A DNA stretch of 64,000 nucleotides from contig NZ_JARZAG010000022.1 of assembly GCF_029892155.1 (NCBI RefSeq), positions 98,048-162,047 of the forward strand. The letters are read 5' to 3'. Positions 9,617 through 17,991 of this stretch are shown here, in pieces. Each line of letters starts with the position of its first letter. The first letter of the stretch is position 1. This stretch comes from Kitasatospora sp. GAS204B (lineage in GTDB: Bacteria > Actinomycetota > Actinomycetes > Streptomycetales > Streptomycetaceae). A program made the position numbers and the translations under genes. Under the pieces are notes generated by a model. That model was not told the DNA's origin, ran no database searches, and saw only the letters and a list, made by a program, of their open reading frames with translations.

Positions 9617-10384
9617 GTGTCCGCAAAGACCTTCACCCTCAAGGGTGCCGACCCCCGGGACGCGGCGCTGCGCGTCCTGGTCATCCCGCACGCCGGCGCC
9701 GGGGCGGCCGGCGGTGCCGCCTTCGCCGCGCACACGCCGGCCGACTGGCTGGTGGCGACGGCCAGACTGCCCGGGCGTGAGTCACGCATCCGCGAGGAGA
9801 TCCCCGAACTGCCGGGCCTGGTGGCCGACATCGTGGCCACCGTGCGGGCGCTGCCCGGCACCGCCCCGCTGGTCGTGGTCGGCGTGTGCTCCGGCGCGGT
9901 GATCGGCCTGGAGGCCGTGCGCACGCTCCAACGTGAGGTGGCCGGTCCGGTGGTCGCCGGCCTGGTGGTCGTCTCGCAGTGGGCGGTGACCGAACGGCCC
10001 GATCCCGCGCACCGCTCGCTGCGCGATACCGACGACCCCCGGCAGGTCCTGGAGATCCTGGCCGAGTTCGGCGGTGTCCCGGACTCGCTCGCCGCCGACC
10101 GGGAGATGCTCGCGCTGGTGCTGCCGACCATCGTGGCGGACCTGCGCGCCGTGCAGGACTACTGGTCGGCGCCGCACCCGCGGCTGGCCTGCCCGCTGCT
10201 CACCGTCTTCGGCGACGAGGACGAGCTGTGCCCCGAGGAGCGGACCGATGACTGGTCCCTGTTCAGCGAGCAGACCCGCACCGTCTGGGTCCCGGGCGGA
10301 CACATGCTGCTGACCGAGAGCCCCGCCATGGTGGTGGACGCCCTCGTCGGCAATCTCGACCAGTTCGCCCCGGAACACCCCTAG
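9617..10384 (+). CDS. Discrete (type II-like) thioesterase with Cys at the nucleophile position
   Basis: An alpha/beta hydrolase of about 255 residues, related to type II thioesterases (RifR/GrsT group) that release acyl groups from carrier proteins. The GTG start at 9617 follows GGAAAG. The oxyanion motif IPHAGAG is near the N terminus. The nucleophile elbow reads GVCSGA instead of the usual GHSMGA, which places Cys91 (TGC at 9887-9889) where Ser normally sits. The acid (FGDEDEL) and His (PGGHMLL) of the triad are present. Cys nucleophiles are known in some NRPS thioesterases that make strained lactones or lactams (for example ObiF and SulM). In a stand-alone enzyme the role could be editing or unusual release chemistry. 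Confidence 0.88.
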   Translation: MSAKTFTLKGADPRDAALRVLVIPHAGAGAAGGAAFAAHTPADWLVATARLPGRESRIREEIPELPGLVADIVATVRALPGTAPLVVVGVCSGAVIGLEAVRTLQREVAGPVVAGLVVVSQWAVTERPDPAHRSLRDTDDPRQVLEILAEFGGVPDSLAADREMLALVLPTIVADLRAVQDYWSAPHPRLACPLLTVFGDEDELCPEERTDDWSLFSEQTRTVWVPGGHMLLTESPAMVVDALVGNLDQFAPEHP

Positions 10385-10417
10385 CCTTCGCGCCCCGCCC
10401 GATGTGAGGTTCGTACC

Positions 10418-12235
10418 ATGACCACCCCCGCGGTCGACCGGGAACACCGGATCGACGTCCTGCTGCTCGAACGGTGGCAGCGCCACCCCGAACTCCCCGC
10501 GCTGATCTCCGGCGAAACCGTGCTCACCATGGGCGAGTTGAAGGACCGGGTGCTGCGGACCGCCGCCGCGCTGCGTGCGCACGGCGTCCGGCCCCGGGAC
10601 CGCGTCGCGGTCTACCACGAGCGGTCCGTCGAGTTCGTGGTGGCCGTGCTGGGCGTGGTCTTCGCGGGCGCCGCACACGCGGCCATCGATGTGCACGAGC
10701 CGCCGCGGCGCACCCTGCGGACGCTGGAGGACTGCGCGCCCCGGGTCCTGCTGACCAGCTCCGCACTGCGCGACCGCTTCTCCGCCGCAGCCGGCTACCT
10801 GGTCCTGACGGATGATCAGTACGCGGCGGAGCAGGCTGCTCCCCCACCCACCCCACCCGCCGGCTCGGCCGACGACCCCGCCGTGGTGATCTACACCTCG
10901 GGCTCCACCGGCCGCCCCAAGGCCGCACTGATCAGCCACCGGGCGCTGGTGTCCAGGCTGTCGGCGCTGCAGGACACGCACCGGATGGACGAGCACGACC
11001 GGATGATCCATCACACGGCGTGCAGCTTCGACATGTACCTCTGCGAGCTGTACTGGCCGATGCTCGCCGGGGCCGCCGTCGTGATCGCCGCGCCGGGCCG
11101 CCAGCGGGACGCGGACCACCTCGCGGCGCTGATCCGGGAGCACCGGATCACCACCTTCTACTGCGTGGTCTCGCTGCTCGAACTCTTCCTGCTGGCCCGC
11201 GATCCGGCCGAGCGCTACGACGGCCTGCGGCAGGTGCTCACCGGCGGCGAACCGCTCAGCCCCGAGCTGGTGAAGCGCTTTCACGCGCGGTCCACCGCCT
11301 CGCTGACCAATCTCTACGGGCCCAGCGAGTGCACCATCTACTGCACCGCCTGGGTGTGCCCGCGCGATCCCGACCTCGACACCGTGCTGATCGGCGCCGC
11401 CATCCGGGAGACCGGGCTGTGGATCCTCGACGAGGACGGCGCCGCGGTCCCCGAGGGAGAACCCGGCGAGCTCTACATCGGCGGCGCCGGCCTCGCCCTC
11501 GGGTACCTGAACCAGCCCGAACTCACCGCCGAACGGTTCGTCAACTCCCCGGCTGCGGGCCCGGGCAGCCGTCTCTACCGGTCCGGTGACCTGGTGCGGG
11601 CCCGGCCGGACGGCGCGCTCGAATTCCTCGGCCGGGTCGACCGGCAGGTGAAGATCCGCGGCATCCGGATCGAGCTCGGCGAGATCGAGGCCACGGCCGT
11701 CCGGTGCGCGGGTGTGCGGCAGGCGGCGGTGGTCGCGCACGGCTCGGGCGTCGAGAGACGGCTGGCCGGGTACCTGGTGCCGGAGCGCGGGGTGGACCCG
11801 GCGCGGCTGGCCTCCTCGGTCCGCGAGGCGCTGCGCGGCTGGCTGCCGCACGCCATGGTGCCGTCCACCCTCGAGGTGGCCGACGAGCTGCCGTTGACGC
11901 CGAACGGCAAGCTGGACCGCCTGCTGCTGGAGGAGTGGGCGGCGAAGCGGTCCACCGACGCGCCGACCACGCGGCCTGCCGGGCACCCTGCCGCCGCGGG
12001 TCTGGACGCCACCGTCGCCGAGGTGTGGTGCGAGGTCCTCCAGGTCGCCGCCGTCGGCCACGACGAGGACTTCTTCGACCTCGGGGGCGACTCCTTCAAG
12101 GTGCTCCGCGTCGTCGAGACGATGCGCGAGCTGCTCGGCGTGGACGTCCCGCTGGCGGCCCTGCTGTTCGAGCCGACGGTGGCCGAGTTCGTCGCCGAAC
12201 TGCGGCGCATCATGGATCAGGAGTCCGCACGGTGA
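10418..12235 (+). CDS. NRPS adenylation-PCP didomain protein
   Basis: The 605-residue A-PCP protein has core motifs YTSGSTGRPK (A3), NLYGPSE (A5), YRSGDLVR (A7), GRVDRQVKIRG (A8) and PLTPNGKLDR (A10). The carrier follows with LGGDSFKV near residue 560. It activates an amino acid as the adenylate and loads its own PCP. It probably also supplies the A-less PCP of the upstream C-PCP-C protein or accepts its chain through the terminal C domain. The specificity pocket, read by eye, is close to D-M-C-Y-L-G-L-I-Y-K. It shares the DM..LGLI.K frame with codes I recall for ornithine-type substrates but has Cys and Tyr at key side-chain positions, so I make no firm prediction. Confidence 0.93.
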   Translation: MTTPAVDREHRIDVLLLERWQRHPELPALISGETVLTMGELKDRVLRTAAALRAHGVRPRDRVAVYHERSVEFVVAVLGVVFAGAAHAAIDVHEPPRRTLRTLEDCAPRVLLTSSALRDRFSAAAGYLVLTDDQYAAEQAAPPPTPPAGSADDPAVVIYTSGSTGRPKAALISHRALVSRLSALQDTHRMDEHDRMIHHTACSFDMYLCELYWPMLAGAAVVIAAPGRQRDADHLAALIREHRITTFYCVVSLLELFLLARDPAERYDGLRQVLTGGEPLSPELVKRFHARSTASLTNLYGPSECTIYCTAWVCPRDPDLDTVLIGAAIRETGLWILDEDGAAVPEGEPGELYIGGAGLALGYLNQPELTAERFVNSPAAGPGSRLYRSGDLVRARPDGALEFLGRVDRQVKIRGIRIELGEIEATAVRCAGVRQAAVVAHGSGVERRLAGYLVPERGVDPARLASSVREALRGWLPHAMVPSTLEVADELPLTPNGKLDRLLLEEWAAKRSTDAPTTRPAGHPAAAGLDATVAEVWCEVLQVAAVGHDEDFFDLGGDSFKVLRVVETMRELLGVDVPLAALLFEPTVAEFVAELRRIMDQESAR

Positions 12236-13431
12236 ACGCTGCCAGACCCACCTCCCGCCCCCGGCGTCCCGAGCCGATCCGCTCCTTCGCCGATCTGCGA
12301 CCGGAGCGGTTCGCCCCGGGACGGCCCGTGGTCACCCTGTTCAGCGGCGGCCTGGACAGCAGCTACCTGCTGCACCGGCTGGCGAAGGCCGGCTTCGGCC
12401 ACATCCACGCCGTCAGCGTGGACCTCGGCGCCGGCGAGGATCTGGACGAGCTGCGGCTGGTCGCCGAGCGGCTCTCGGTGCGGCTGCACGTGATCGACGG
12501 GCGCGAGCGGTTCGCCGAGGAGTACGTCCGCCCGGCGATCGCCGCCCAGGCCGTCTACCTCGGCACCCATCCGATCAGCTCCTCGCTCAGCAGACCGCTG
12601 ATCGCCGAGCTGGCCATGGACCTCGCCGTCGAGCTGGACGCCTGGGGCGTGCTGCACACGGCCAACCGCTCACAGAACACCCTGCGCCGGCTCAACGGCG
12701 CGCTCGACCTGCTCGGCTACCAGGGCCACTACGGCACTCCGTACGACCTCGAGCCGGTGGACCGGCAGCGCAAGGCCCGCGAGTTGGCGGAGATCGGGCT
12801 GGTCCACATGGGCAAGCGGGTGGCCAGCATCGACGCCAACCTGTGGTGCCGGGAGTTCGAGTCCGGTGTGCTGGACGATCCCGAGCAGCACACCGTCCCG
12901 GAGCACCTGTACCGCTGGAGCGTGCGGGACGAGGCGGTCGCGGACGAGGAGGTCGAGATCGGCTTCGCCGGCGGGGTCCCGATCTCCCTCGACGGGACCC
13001 GGCTCCCGCTCCGGATCCTCATCGACACGCTCAACCACCGGGCCGGCGCGCACGGCATCGGCCGCTACAGCGGGCTCGAACACCTCCCCGGCGGCCAGAA
13101 GGTGCTCGAACTGCGCGAGATGCCGGCGGCCGAACTGCTGCTGCGCGGCTACCGCCACCTGGAGACGGCGACGCTGGACGCGGAGACCATCCGGGAGAAG
13201 ATGCACCTGGAACAGCTCTGGGTGCGCGAGGCGCTCGAAGGCCGCTGGTTCGGCGACCTGCGCACGGCCTGCCAGTCCTTCATCGACTCCTGCGCCGCCC
13301 GGGTCACCGGATCCGTCCGCTGGCGCCTGCGACCGGGCACGGCCGAGACCCGGTCGATCGTCGCCGCCGCCCCGCGCTACCTGCGCGACCGTGAGGACTG
13401 GGAACGGGAGTCGAGCCGCGCCGACCGCTGA
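12232..13431 (+). CDS. Argininosuccinate synthase-like enzyme with altered aspartate pocket
   Basis: The 399-residue protein overlaps the NRPS stop (GTGA) and aligns along its whole length with ArgG: ATP loop LFSGGLDSSY, SSLSRPLIAE, SIDANLWC, HGIGRYSG and the C-terminal FIDS..RVTGSVR region. ArgG joins the ureido group of citrulline to aspartate using ATP. In a gapless by-eye alignment the usual HGATGKGNDQVRFE block is HTANRSQNTLRRLN. The Asn and Arg that contact citrulline remain, while the Thr and Asp that contact aspartate have become Asn and Thr. Ser189 and Tyr282 (human numbering) are also replaced. It is likely a tailoring ligase with a different nucleophile rather than an arginine-pathway enzyme. 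No argH lies nearby. Confidence 0.85.
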   Translation: MNAARPTSRPRRPEPIRSFADLRPERFAPGRPVVTLFSGGLDSSYLLHRLAKAGFGHIHAVSVDLGAGEDLDELRLVAERLSVRLHVIDGRERFAEEYVRPAIAAQAVYLGTHPISSSLSRPLIAELAMDLAVELDAWGVLHTANRSQNTLRRLNGALDLLGYQGHYGTPYDLEPVDRQRKARELAEIGLVHMGKRVASIDANLWCREFESGVLDDPEQHTVPEHLYRWSVRDEAVADEEVEIGFAGGVPISLDGTRLPLRILIDTLNHRAGAHGIGRYSGLEHLPGGQKVLELREMPAAELLLRGYRHLETATLDAETIREKMHLEQLWVREALEGRWFGDLRTACQSFIDSCAARVTGSVRWRLRPGTAETRSIVAAAPRYLRDREDWERESSRADR

Positions 13432-13437
13432 GCCAGC

Positions 13438-14919
13438 TCAGCCCGCCGCCGGTAGCAGGACGGTGACCGCTGTCCGGCCCGGCTCGCTCGCCATCCCCAC
13501 CTCACCGTCGTGCGCCGCGACCACCGCCCGCACGATCGCCAGCCCCAGCCCCGTACTGCCCGCGTGCCGGGAGCGCGAGGCGTCACCGCGGGCGAACCGG
13601 TCGAAGATGTGCGGCCGCGCCTCGGGCGGGATGCCCGGGCCGTCGTCCACCACCTCCACCAGCACCCGGGCGCCTTGGCGGCGGGCCCGGGCGGTGACGG
13701 TGGTCCCCGGCGGGGTGTGGTGGCGGGCGTTGCCGAGCAGGTTGACCAGCACCTGGTGCAGCCTGGCCCGGTCGCCCTGGACGAGCACCGGATCGTCGGG
13801 CAGCTCGAGGCGCCAGCGGTGCTCGGGGCCGGCCGCGCGGGCGTCGCTGACGCAGTCCACCACCAGCGGCGAGAGGTCGAGCGGGGCCAGCGACAACGGC
13901 CGCCCCGCGTCGAGGCGGGCCAGCAGCAGCAGGTCCTCGACCAGCGCGGTCATCCGGGTCGCCTCCGACTCGATCCGTCCCAGCGCGTGCCGGGTGTCCG
14001 GGCCGATCTCCTCGCGCCCGCGCCTGGTCAGTTCGGCGTACCCGCGGATCGAGGCCAACGGGGTGCGCAGCTCGTGGCTGGCGTCCGCGACGAACTGGCG
14101 CACCTGGGTCTCACTGGCGTGCCGCGCCTCCAGCGCCGAACCGACGTGCCCCAGCAGCTGGTTGAGTGCCGCGCCGACCTGCCCGGCCTCGGTCCGCGGG
14201 TCGGTGTCGGCCGCCGACACCCGCTCGTGCAGGATCACCTCGCCGCGGTGCAGCTGGAGTTCGGAGACCCGGGCCGCGGTCGCCGCCACCCGGCGCAGCG
14301 GGCGCAGCGCGGAGTTGGTGAGGACGAACCCGGCCAGCGCGACGGCCAGCAACGCACCTGCCGACAGGCAGAGTTCGGTGACCACCAGGCGATCCATGGT
14401 GGCTTGCAGGTCGGCTGTGGGCAAGCCCACCACCACCTGGTCACCACTGAGATGACGATACGTCAGAACCACTCGGTAGCTGCCGAGTCCGGGCAGGTCC
14501 ACCGAGTGCGGCCGGCCGGCCGGATCGGCCGCGAGCCGGTCCAGCACCGCCAGCTGCGCGGTACTGAGCGGTGTCATGCCGGGGCTGGCGGCCCCCGCGC
14601 TGATGCCGCCCGCCACCGCCTGCCCGTCGCTCAGCACCGCGCCGAGCGTCGCCAGCGGCTGGCCGGGACCAAGCACGAAGCCCAGGTCGTCGTCACGGCC
14701 ACCGCCACCCGCCAACCCGGGCGGCGGCCCGCCGGGCCCCGCCGCGCGCGTCGCCACGCCGCCGAGCGCGTGGTCCAGCTGCCCGTACAGGTCCTGGTGC
14801 AGGACCACGGCCGTGACCACGCCGACCACCGCGCAGACCACCGCGATCAGCGACATCGAGGAGACCAGCAGCCGGGTCCGCAGCGACCAGCGACGGCGCG
14901 GGCCGGCCTGCCGCCTCAC
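13438..14919 (-). CDS. Two-component sensor histidine kinase
   Basis: The 493-residue kinase starts at a GTG overlapping the response-regulator stop (GTGA). It has TM1 just after the basic N terminus (LLVSSMSLIAVVCAVVGVV), an extracytoplasmic sensing loop of roughly 130 residues, TM2 (AGALLAVALAGFVL), then HAMP, HisKA with the phospho-acceptor His in SHELRTPLAS, and HATPase with N, G1 (DDGPGIP) and G2 (GLGLAIV) boxes. The stimulus cannot be inferred. The gene converges on the biosynthetic operon, with only 6 bp between the stops. It is co-transcribed after its regulator; whether it controls the neighbouring cluster is unknown. Confidence 0.95.
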   Translation of the reverse strand: MRRQAGPRRRWSLRTRLLVSSMSLIAVVCAVVGVVTAVVLHQDLYGQLDHALGGVATRAAGPGGPPPGLAGGGGRDDDLGFVLGPGQPLATLGAVLSDGQAVAGGISAGAASPGMTPLSTAQLAVLDRLAADPAGRPHSVDLPGLGSYRVVLTYRHLSGDQVVVGLPTADLQATMDRLVVTELCLSAGALLAVALAGFVLTNSALRPLRRVAATAARVSELQLHRGEVILHERVSAADTDPRTEAGQVGAALNQLLGHVGSALEARHASETQVRQFVADASHELRTPLASIRGYAELTRRGREEIGPDTRHALGRIESEATRMTALVEDLLLLARLDAGRPLSLAPLDLSPLVVDCVSDARAAGPEHRWRLELPDDPVLVQGDRARLHQVLVNLLGNARHHTPPGTTVTARARRQGARVLVEVVDDGPGIPPEARPHIFDRFARGDASRSRHAGSTGLGLAIVRAVVAAHDGEVGMASEPGRTAVTVLLPAAG

Positions 14920-15740
14920 CGCGGCTCGGCCGCGCACGGCGACTGCGGGACGTCCGGCGACTCCAGGGTGTCCGGCGGCTCCGGGGTGTCCGGCGGCTCG
15001 GCCGGCTTGAGCTGGTAGCCCGCGCCCCGGCGGGTGTGGATCATCGGCGGCCGGCCCGCGTCGATCTTGCGGCGCAGGTAGGAGATGTACAGCTCGACCA
15101 CATTGGTCGCACCGCCGAAGTCGTAGGACCAGACCCGGTCCAGGATCTGCGCCTTGCTCAGCACCCGGCGCGGGTTGCGCATCAGGTACCGCAGCAACTC
15201 GAACTCCGTGGCGGTCAGTTCGATCGGCCGGCCGGCCCGGCTGACCTCGTGGCTGTCCTCGTCCAGCGTCAGGTCGCCGACCACGATCACCGACTCGCTG
15301 CGCGCGGCCGCCGCCCCCGAGCGACGCAGCAGCCCGCGCAGCCGGGCCACCACCTCCTCCAGGCTGAACGGCTTGGTCACGTAGTCGTCGCCACCCGCCG
15401 TCAGTCCGGCGATCCGGTCCTCGACCGCGTCCTTGGCGGTCAGGAACAGCACCGGGACGTCCGGCTCGTCCCGCCGCAGCCGGTGGAGCACCTCCAGACC
15501 GTCGAAGTCCGGCAGCATCACGTCCAGGACCACCGCGTCCGGCCGGAACTCCCGCGCGCCGCGCAACGCGCCGGCCCCGTCCCCCGCCGTGCGCACCTGC
15601 CAGCCCTCGTACCGCAGGGCCATGGAGAGCAGCTCGGCGATGGCCGTCTCGTCGTCCACCACGAGCACGCGGACCGGCGAGCCGTCGGCCCGGGACAGTT
15701 CGGGGCGCCCAGCGGGGGCGGGAGATCGATGCGCAGACAT
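14916..15740 (-). CDS. OmpR/PhoB-family response regulator
   Basis: The 274-residue protein has a receiver domain beginning VRVLVVDDE, with phospho-acceptor Asp in VVLDVMLPD and the conserved Lys in YVTKPF. A winged-helix DNA-binding domain follows (ELTATEFELLRYL, and YISYLRRKID at the recognition helix). It is the upstream partner of the adjoining kinase. The last 30 residues are Pro/Glu-rich repeats (TPEPPDTLE) with no clear role. The upstream gap to the next divergent gene is about 120 bp and holds two GCTGAGA copies (15763-15769 and 15796-15802) that could be part of an autoregulatory site. Confidence 0.95.
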   Translation of the reverse strand: MSAHRSPAPAGRPELSRADGSPVRVLVVDDETAIAELLSMALRYEGWQVRTAGDGAGALRGAREFRPDAVVLDVMLPDFDGLEVLHRLRRDEPDVPVLFLTAKDAVEDRIAGLTAGGDDYVTKPFSLEEVVARLRGLLRRSGAAAARSESVIVVGDLTLDEDSHEVSRAGRPIELTATEFELLRYLMRNPRRVLSKAQILDRVWSYDFGGATNVVELYISYLRRKIDAGRPPMIHTRRGAGYQLKPAEPPDTPEPPDTLESPDVPQSPCAAEPR

Positions 15741-15860
15741 GGCCCCGACCCTCGGCCACCCGGCTGAGAGCCGGCTGTCGCGAAGCTGTGGATCCGCTGA
15801 GAATACCGAGGCGGACCCCGCTGACCGGGCACCTGCGCCGCTCTGTCAAGATCTGCGATC

Positions 15861-16298
15861 ATGACCACCAAGATCCGCCGCGCCGGCGGCACCAGGACCT
15901 TCTCCGACGTCATCCTCGCAGCCCTGCGGATCCGGCGGTTCACCACCGAGCAGGACCTGGCCGACCTGGCGGCGGGCACCACCCTCCAGGTGACCTGCCT
16001 CAGCTCCACGCTGGGCACGGTCCGGCTGCTGAAGATCGGCAAGGGGCGCACGATCCCGCAGACGGCACCCGGCAGCCTGTACCTGGCGGCCGACCAGATC
16101 AGCTGGCAGAACCGCCGCACCAAGGAGACCGCCACGGTGTGCGGCCCGTTCAGCCTGACCCGCTCGGACAAGAAGGCCGGCCACCCCAAGCTGGCCCGCT
16201 TCGACCTCCTCGCGGCCGGCGAGCAGCACGTGATCATCATTCCCAAGGCCGACGTGCCACTGATCACCCGCGTGCTGGAGCACACGGCGGCCCAGTGA
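15861..16298 (+). CDS. Conserved-looking hypothetical protein, 145 aa
   Basis: The small cytoplasmic protein has no signal peptide or membrane helix. From about residue 45 it alternates short strands (TLQVTCLSSTLGTVRLLKIG, TVCGPFSLTRSD, QHVIIIPKAD) and ends in a helix, a layout compatible with a PH/GRAM-like beta fold, although I do not recognise a named family. It is divergent from the response regulator and could share its promoter region. No strong Shine-Dalgarno is visible before the ATG. The frame has normal high-GC third positions, which supports it being real. Confidence 0.7.
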   Translation: MTTKIRRAGGTRTFSDVILAALRIRRFTTEQDLADLAAGTTLQVTCLSSTLGTVRLLKIGKGRTIPQTAPGSLYLAADQISWQNRRTKETATVCGPFSLTRSDKKAGHPKLARFDLLAAGEQHVIIIPKADVPLITRVLEHTAAQ

Positions 16299-16361
16299 GG
16301 GCGCTGCGCCCCCGCCCTAGCCGCCGGTCCGGCCCGGCTGGGGGCGGCAGCCCGAACGTGG

Positions 16362-17288
16362 CTACCGCTCCCGGGCAGTGAGCGCCTTGCTGTAGACCGT
16401 GGAGCTGCACCGGACCGTCATGCCCACCCGCTCGTACAGCGACAGCGCGCCGGTCTCCGAGTGCGTCCACAGCGTGCAGGTCCGCCGCCCCTGCCGGTAG
16501 AAGTCACGGAAGGCGTGCCGGAGCAGCACGCGGGCGATCCCCCGGTCGCGGTGGTCGCGTCGGACCGCGACCCGCTCGATGTACCCCTCGTCGGAATCCG
16601 GGGCGTCCAGCGACAGCACCGCGCCGACCAGCTGGTCACCGGCGAAGGCCACCGGTGAGACCGCCGGTCCGAACGTGGCGCGCTCGACGGTGAGCCGGGC
16701 CCACTCCTCGTAGGACTTTCGACGCTGCTGCCACTCGTCGAACGCGTCCTCGGTGAGCTGGTGCGCCGCTCGCTCGTCGCCGGGCAGGAACCGCCGCACG
16801 GTGATGCCCCTCGGCGGCTCGGGCACCGCCGGCTCGGCGGGCATCGCGATCTCCAACAGCCAGGCGGCGGCGAGCGCCTGGTACCCGCGCGAGCGCAGCA
16901 GCGCGCCGGCCCTCCGATCACCGTCCGAGGCGGTCTGGACGAGCCGCTCGGTGCCCACCTGTCGGGCCCGTGCCTCGACCCAGGCGAGCAGCGAGCTGCC
17001 CAGGCCCCGGCTACGGTGGCCCGGGTGGACGTCGACCTCGGAACGCCGGTTCACCCAGGCCCTGGCGACCAGTTCCCCCACCGGGTCGTACACCAGCAGC
17101 GTGTCCAGCTCCGGTGCCAGACCGGGACGGGCGAGGTCGGCGGCGATGGTGTCGAGATCGGTCTCGGCACGACCGTCCAGTTCGAGCTCGCAGGCCGTGA
17201 CGAGGCGGTGGATCGCGCGGACGTCGGCCGTGGTCGCCGGCCGGCTCTGATAGCCGGCCGGCAACCACGGCGGCGAAAGATCAGGCAT
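16362..17288 (-). CDS. Tandem GNAT acetyltransferase
   Basis: About 308 residues from the ATG at 17288 (MPDLSPPWLPAGY). An upstream in-frame GTG/ATG extension looks non-coding. Two GNAT folds are visible. The first (residues about 15-155) has the acetyl-CoA loop HRSRGLGSSLL. The second (about 165-305) has RRDHRDRGIARVLL followed by the typical ALSLYERVGM. The double-GNAT layout resembles mycothiol synthase-type proteins, but the acceptor cannot be told. It is monocistronic and convergent with the small protein before it. Confidence 0.88.
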   Translation of the reverse strand: MPDLSPPWLPAGYQSRPATTADVRAIHRLVTACELELDGRAETDLDTIAADLARPGLAPELDTLLVYDPVGELVARAWVNRRSEVDVHPGHRSRGLGSSLLAWVEARARQVGTERLVQTASDGDRRAGALLRSRGYQALAAAWLLEIAMPAEPAVPEPPRGITVRRFLPGDERAAHQLTEDAFDEWQQRRKSYEEWARLTVERATFGPAVSPVAFAGDQLVGAVLSLDAPDSDEGYIERVAVRRDHRDRGIARVLLRHAFRDFYRQGRRTCTLWTHSETGALSLYERVGMTVRCSSTVYSKALTARER

Positions 17289-17538
17289 GCGGGAAACCCT
17301 GCTCCATCCGTACGCGTTCTGTCGACCCCATATCGCGGTCCGGTCACCGGTCGGTGCGGGGCCGCTGGTCCAGCGCGGTCCTGACGGCACGTCAGCGGCG
17401 GACGGACTCGGACGAGGGTGTGGGGGCGAGGGTGTGGGGCGAGGTGCCTGATCAATGTGCCCGCTCGGCAGGTGTCACGGCTGGGACGACAATGGAAGCG
17501 GAGGCAATCGCAGCATTCGATCGAGCAAGGAGGCAGCG

Positions 17539-17961
17539 ATGCCCGGCGACACGGCGCCCAAGAAGCCCTTCTCCCCCTGGCACCCGGATCTCTCCGAGTG
17601 GTTCGAGAACTTCCCGTTCGGTCGCTCCGGCGAGCAGAACTCGATCCGGATCGAGGAGTTCGAGCGGGACGGCGCCCTCGTGGTGCTGGCCGAACTGCCC
17701 GGGATCGACCCCGAGAAGGACGTGGAGATCACGGTCCGCGACCGCTCGCTCACCATCCAGGCCGAACGCACCGAGGAGCAGCGGGACAAGCGCCGCTCCG
17801 AGTTCCGCTACGGCTCGTTCACCCGCACCATCCCGCTCCCGGCCCAGGCCAAGGAGGAGGAGGTCACCGCCGGCTACGCCAAGGGCCTGCTCACGGTGAC
17901 GGTGCCGCTGGACACCGAGCGGCCGGCCGCCCGGCAGGTCCGGATCAAGCACGAAGAGTGA
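17539..17961 (+). CDS. Hsp20/alpha-crystallin family small heat-shock protein
   Basis: The 140-residue chaperone starts at the ATG at 17539 behind a strong AAGGAGG. The alpha-crystallin domain spans about residues 38-135 and contains the family signatures AELPGIDPEKDVEITV and YAKGLLTVTVPL. A short WFENFPFG N-terminal arm precedes it. Such proteins bind unfolding polypeptides without ATP. The gene stands alone; I see no CIRCE or HAIR element in the 150 bp upstream. It is followed 30 bp later by a long inverted repeat that may terminate its transcript. Confidence 0.95.
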   Translation: MPGDTAPKKPFSPWHPDLSEWFENFPFGRSGEQNSIRIEEFERDGALVVLAELPGIDPEKDVEITVRDRSLTIQAERTEEQRDKRRSEFRYGSFTRTIPLPAQAKEEEVTAGYAKGLLTVTVPLDTERPAARQVRIKHEE

Positions 17962-17991
17962 CCAGCACCGCGATCTCGCCCACCGCGCAGA

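Noticed and set aside
10418..12235. Terminal thioesterase fused to the A-PCP protein
   Set aside because: The protein ends directly after the PCP helix (FVAELRRIMDQE); the only thioesterase is the separate upstream gene.
13427..13442. GCTGAGC/GCTCAGC hairpin over the two convergent stops as a terminator
   Set aside because: The stem is 7 bp with a 2-nt gap, too short and tightly looped to call a terminator with confidence.
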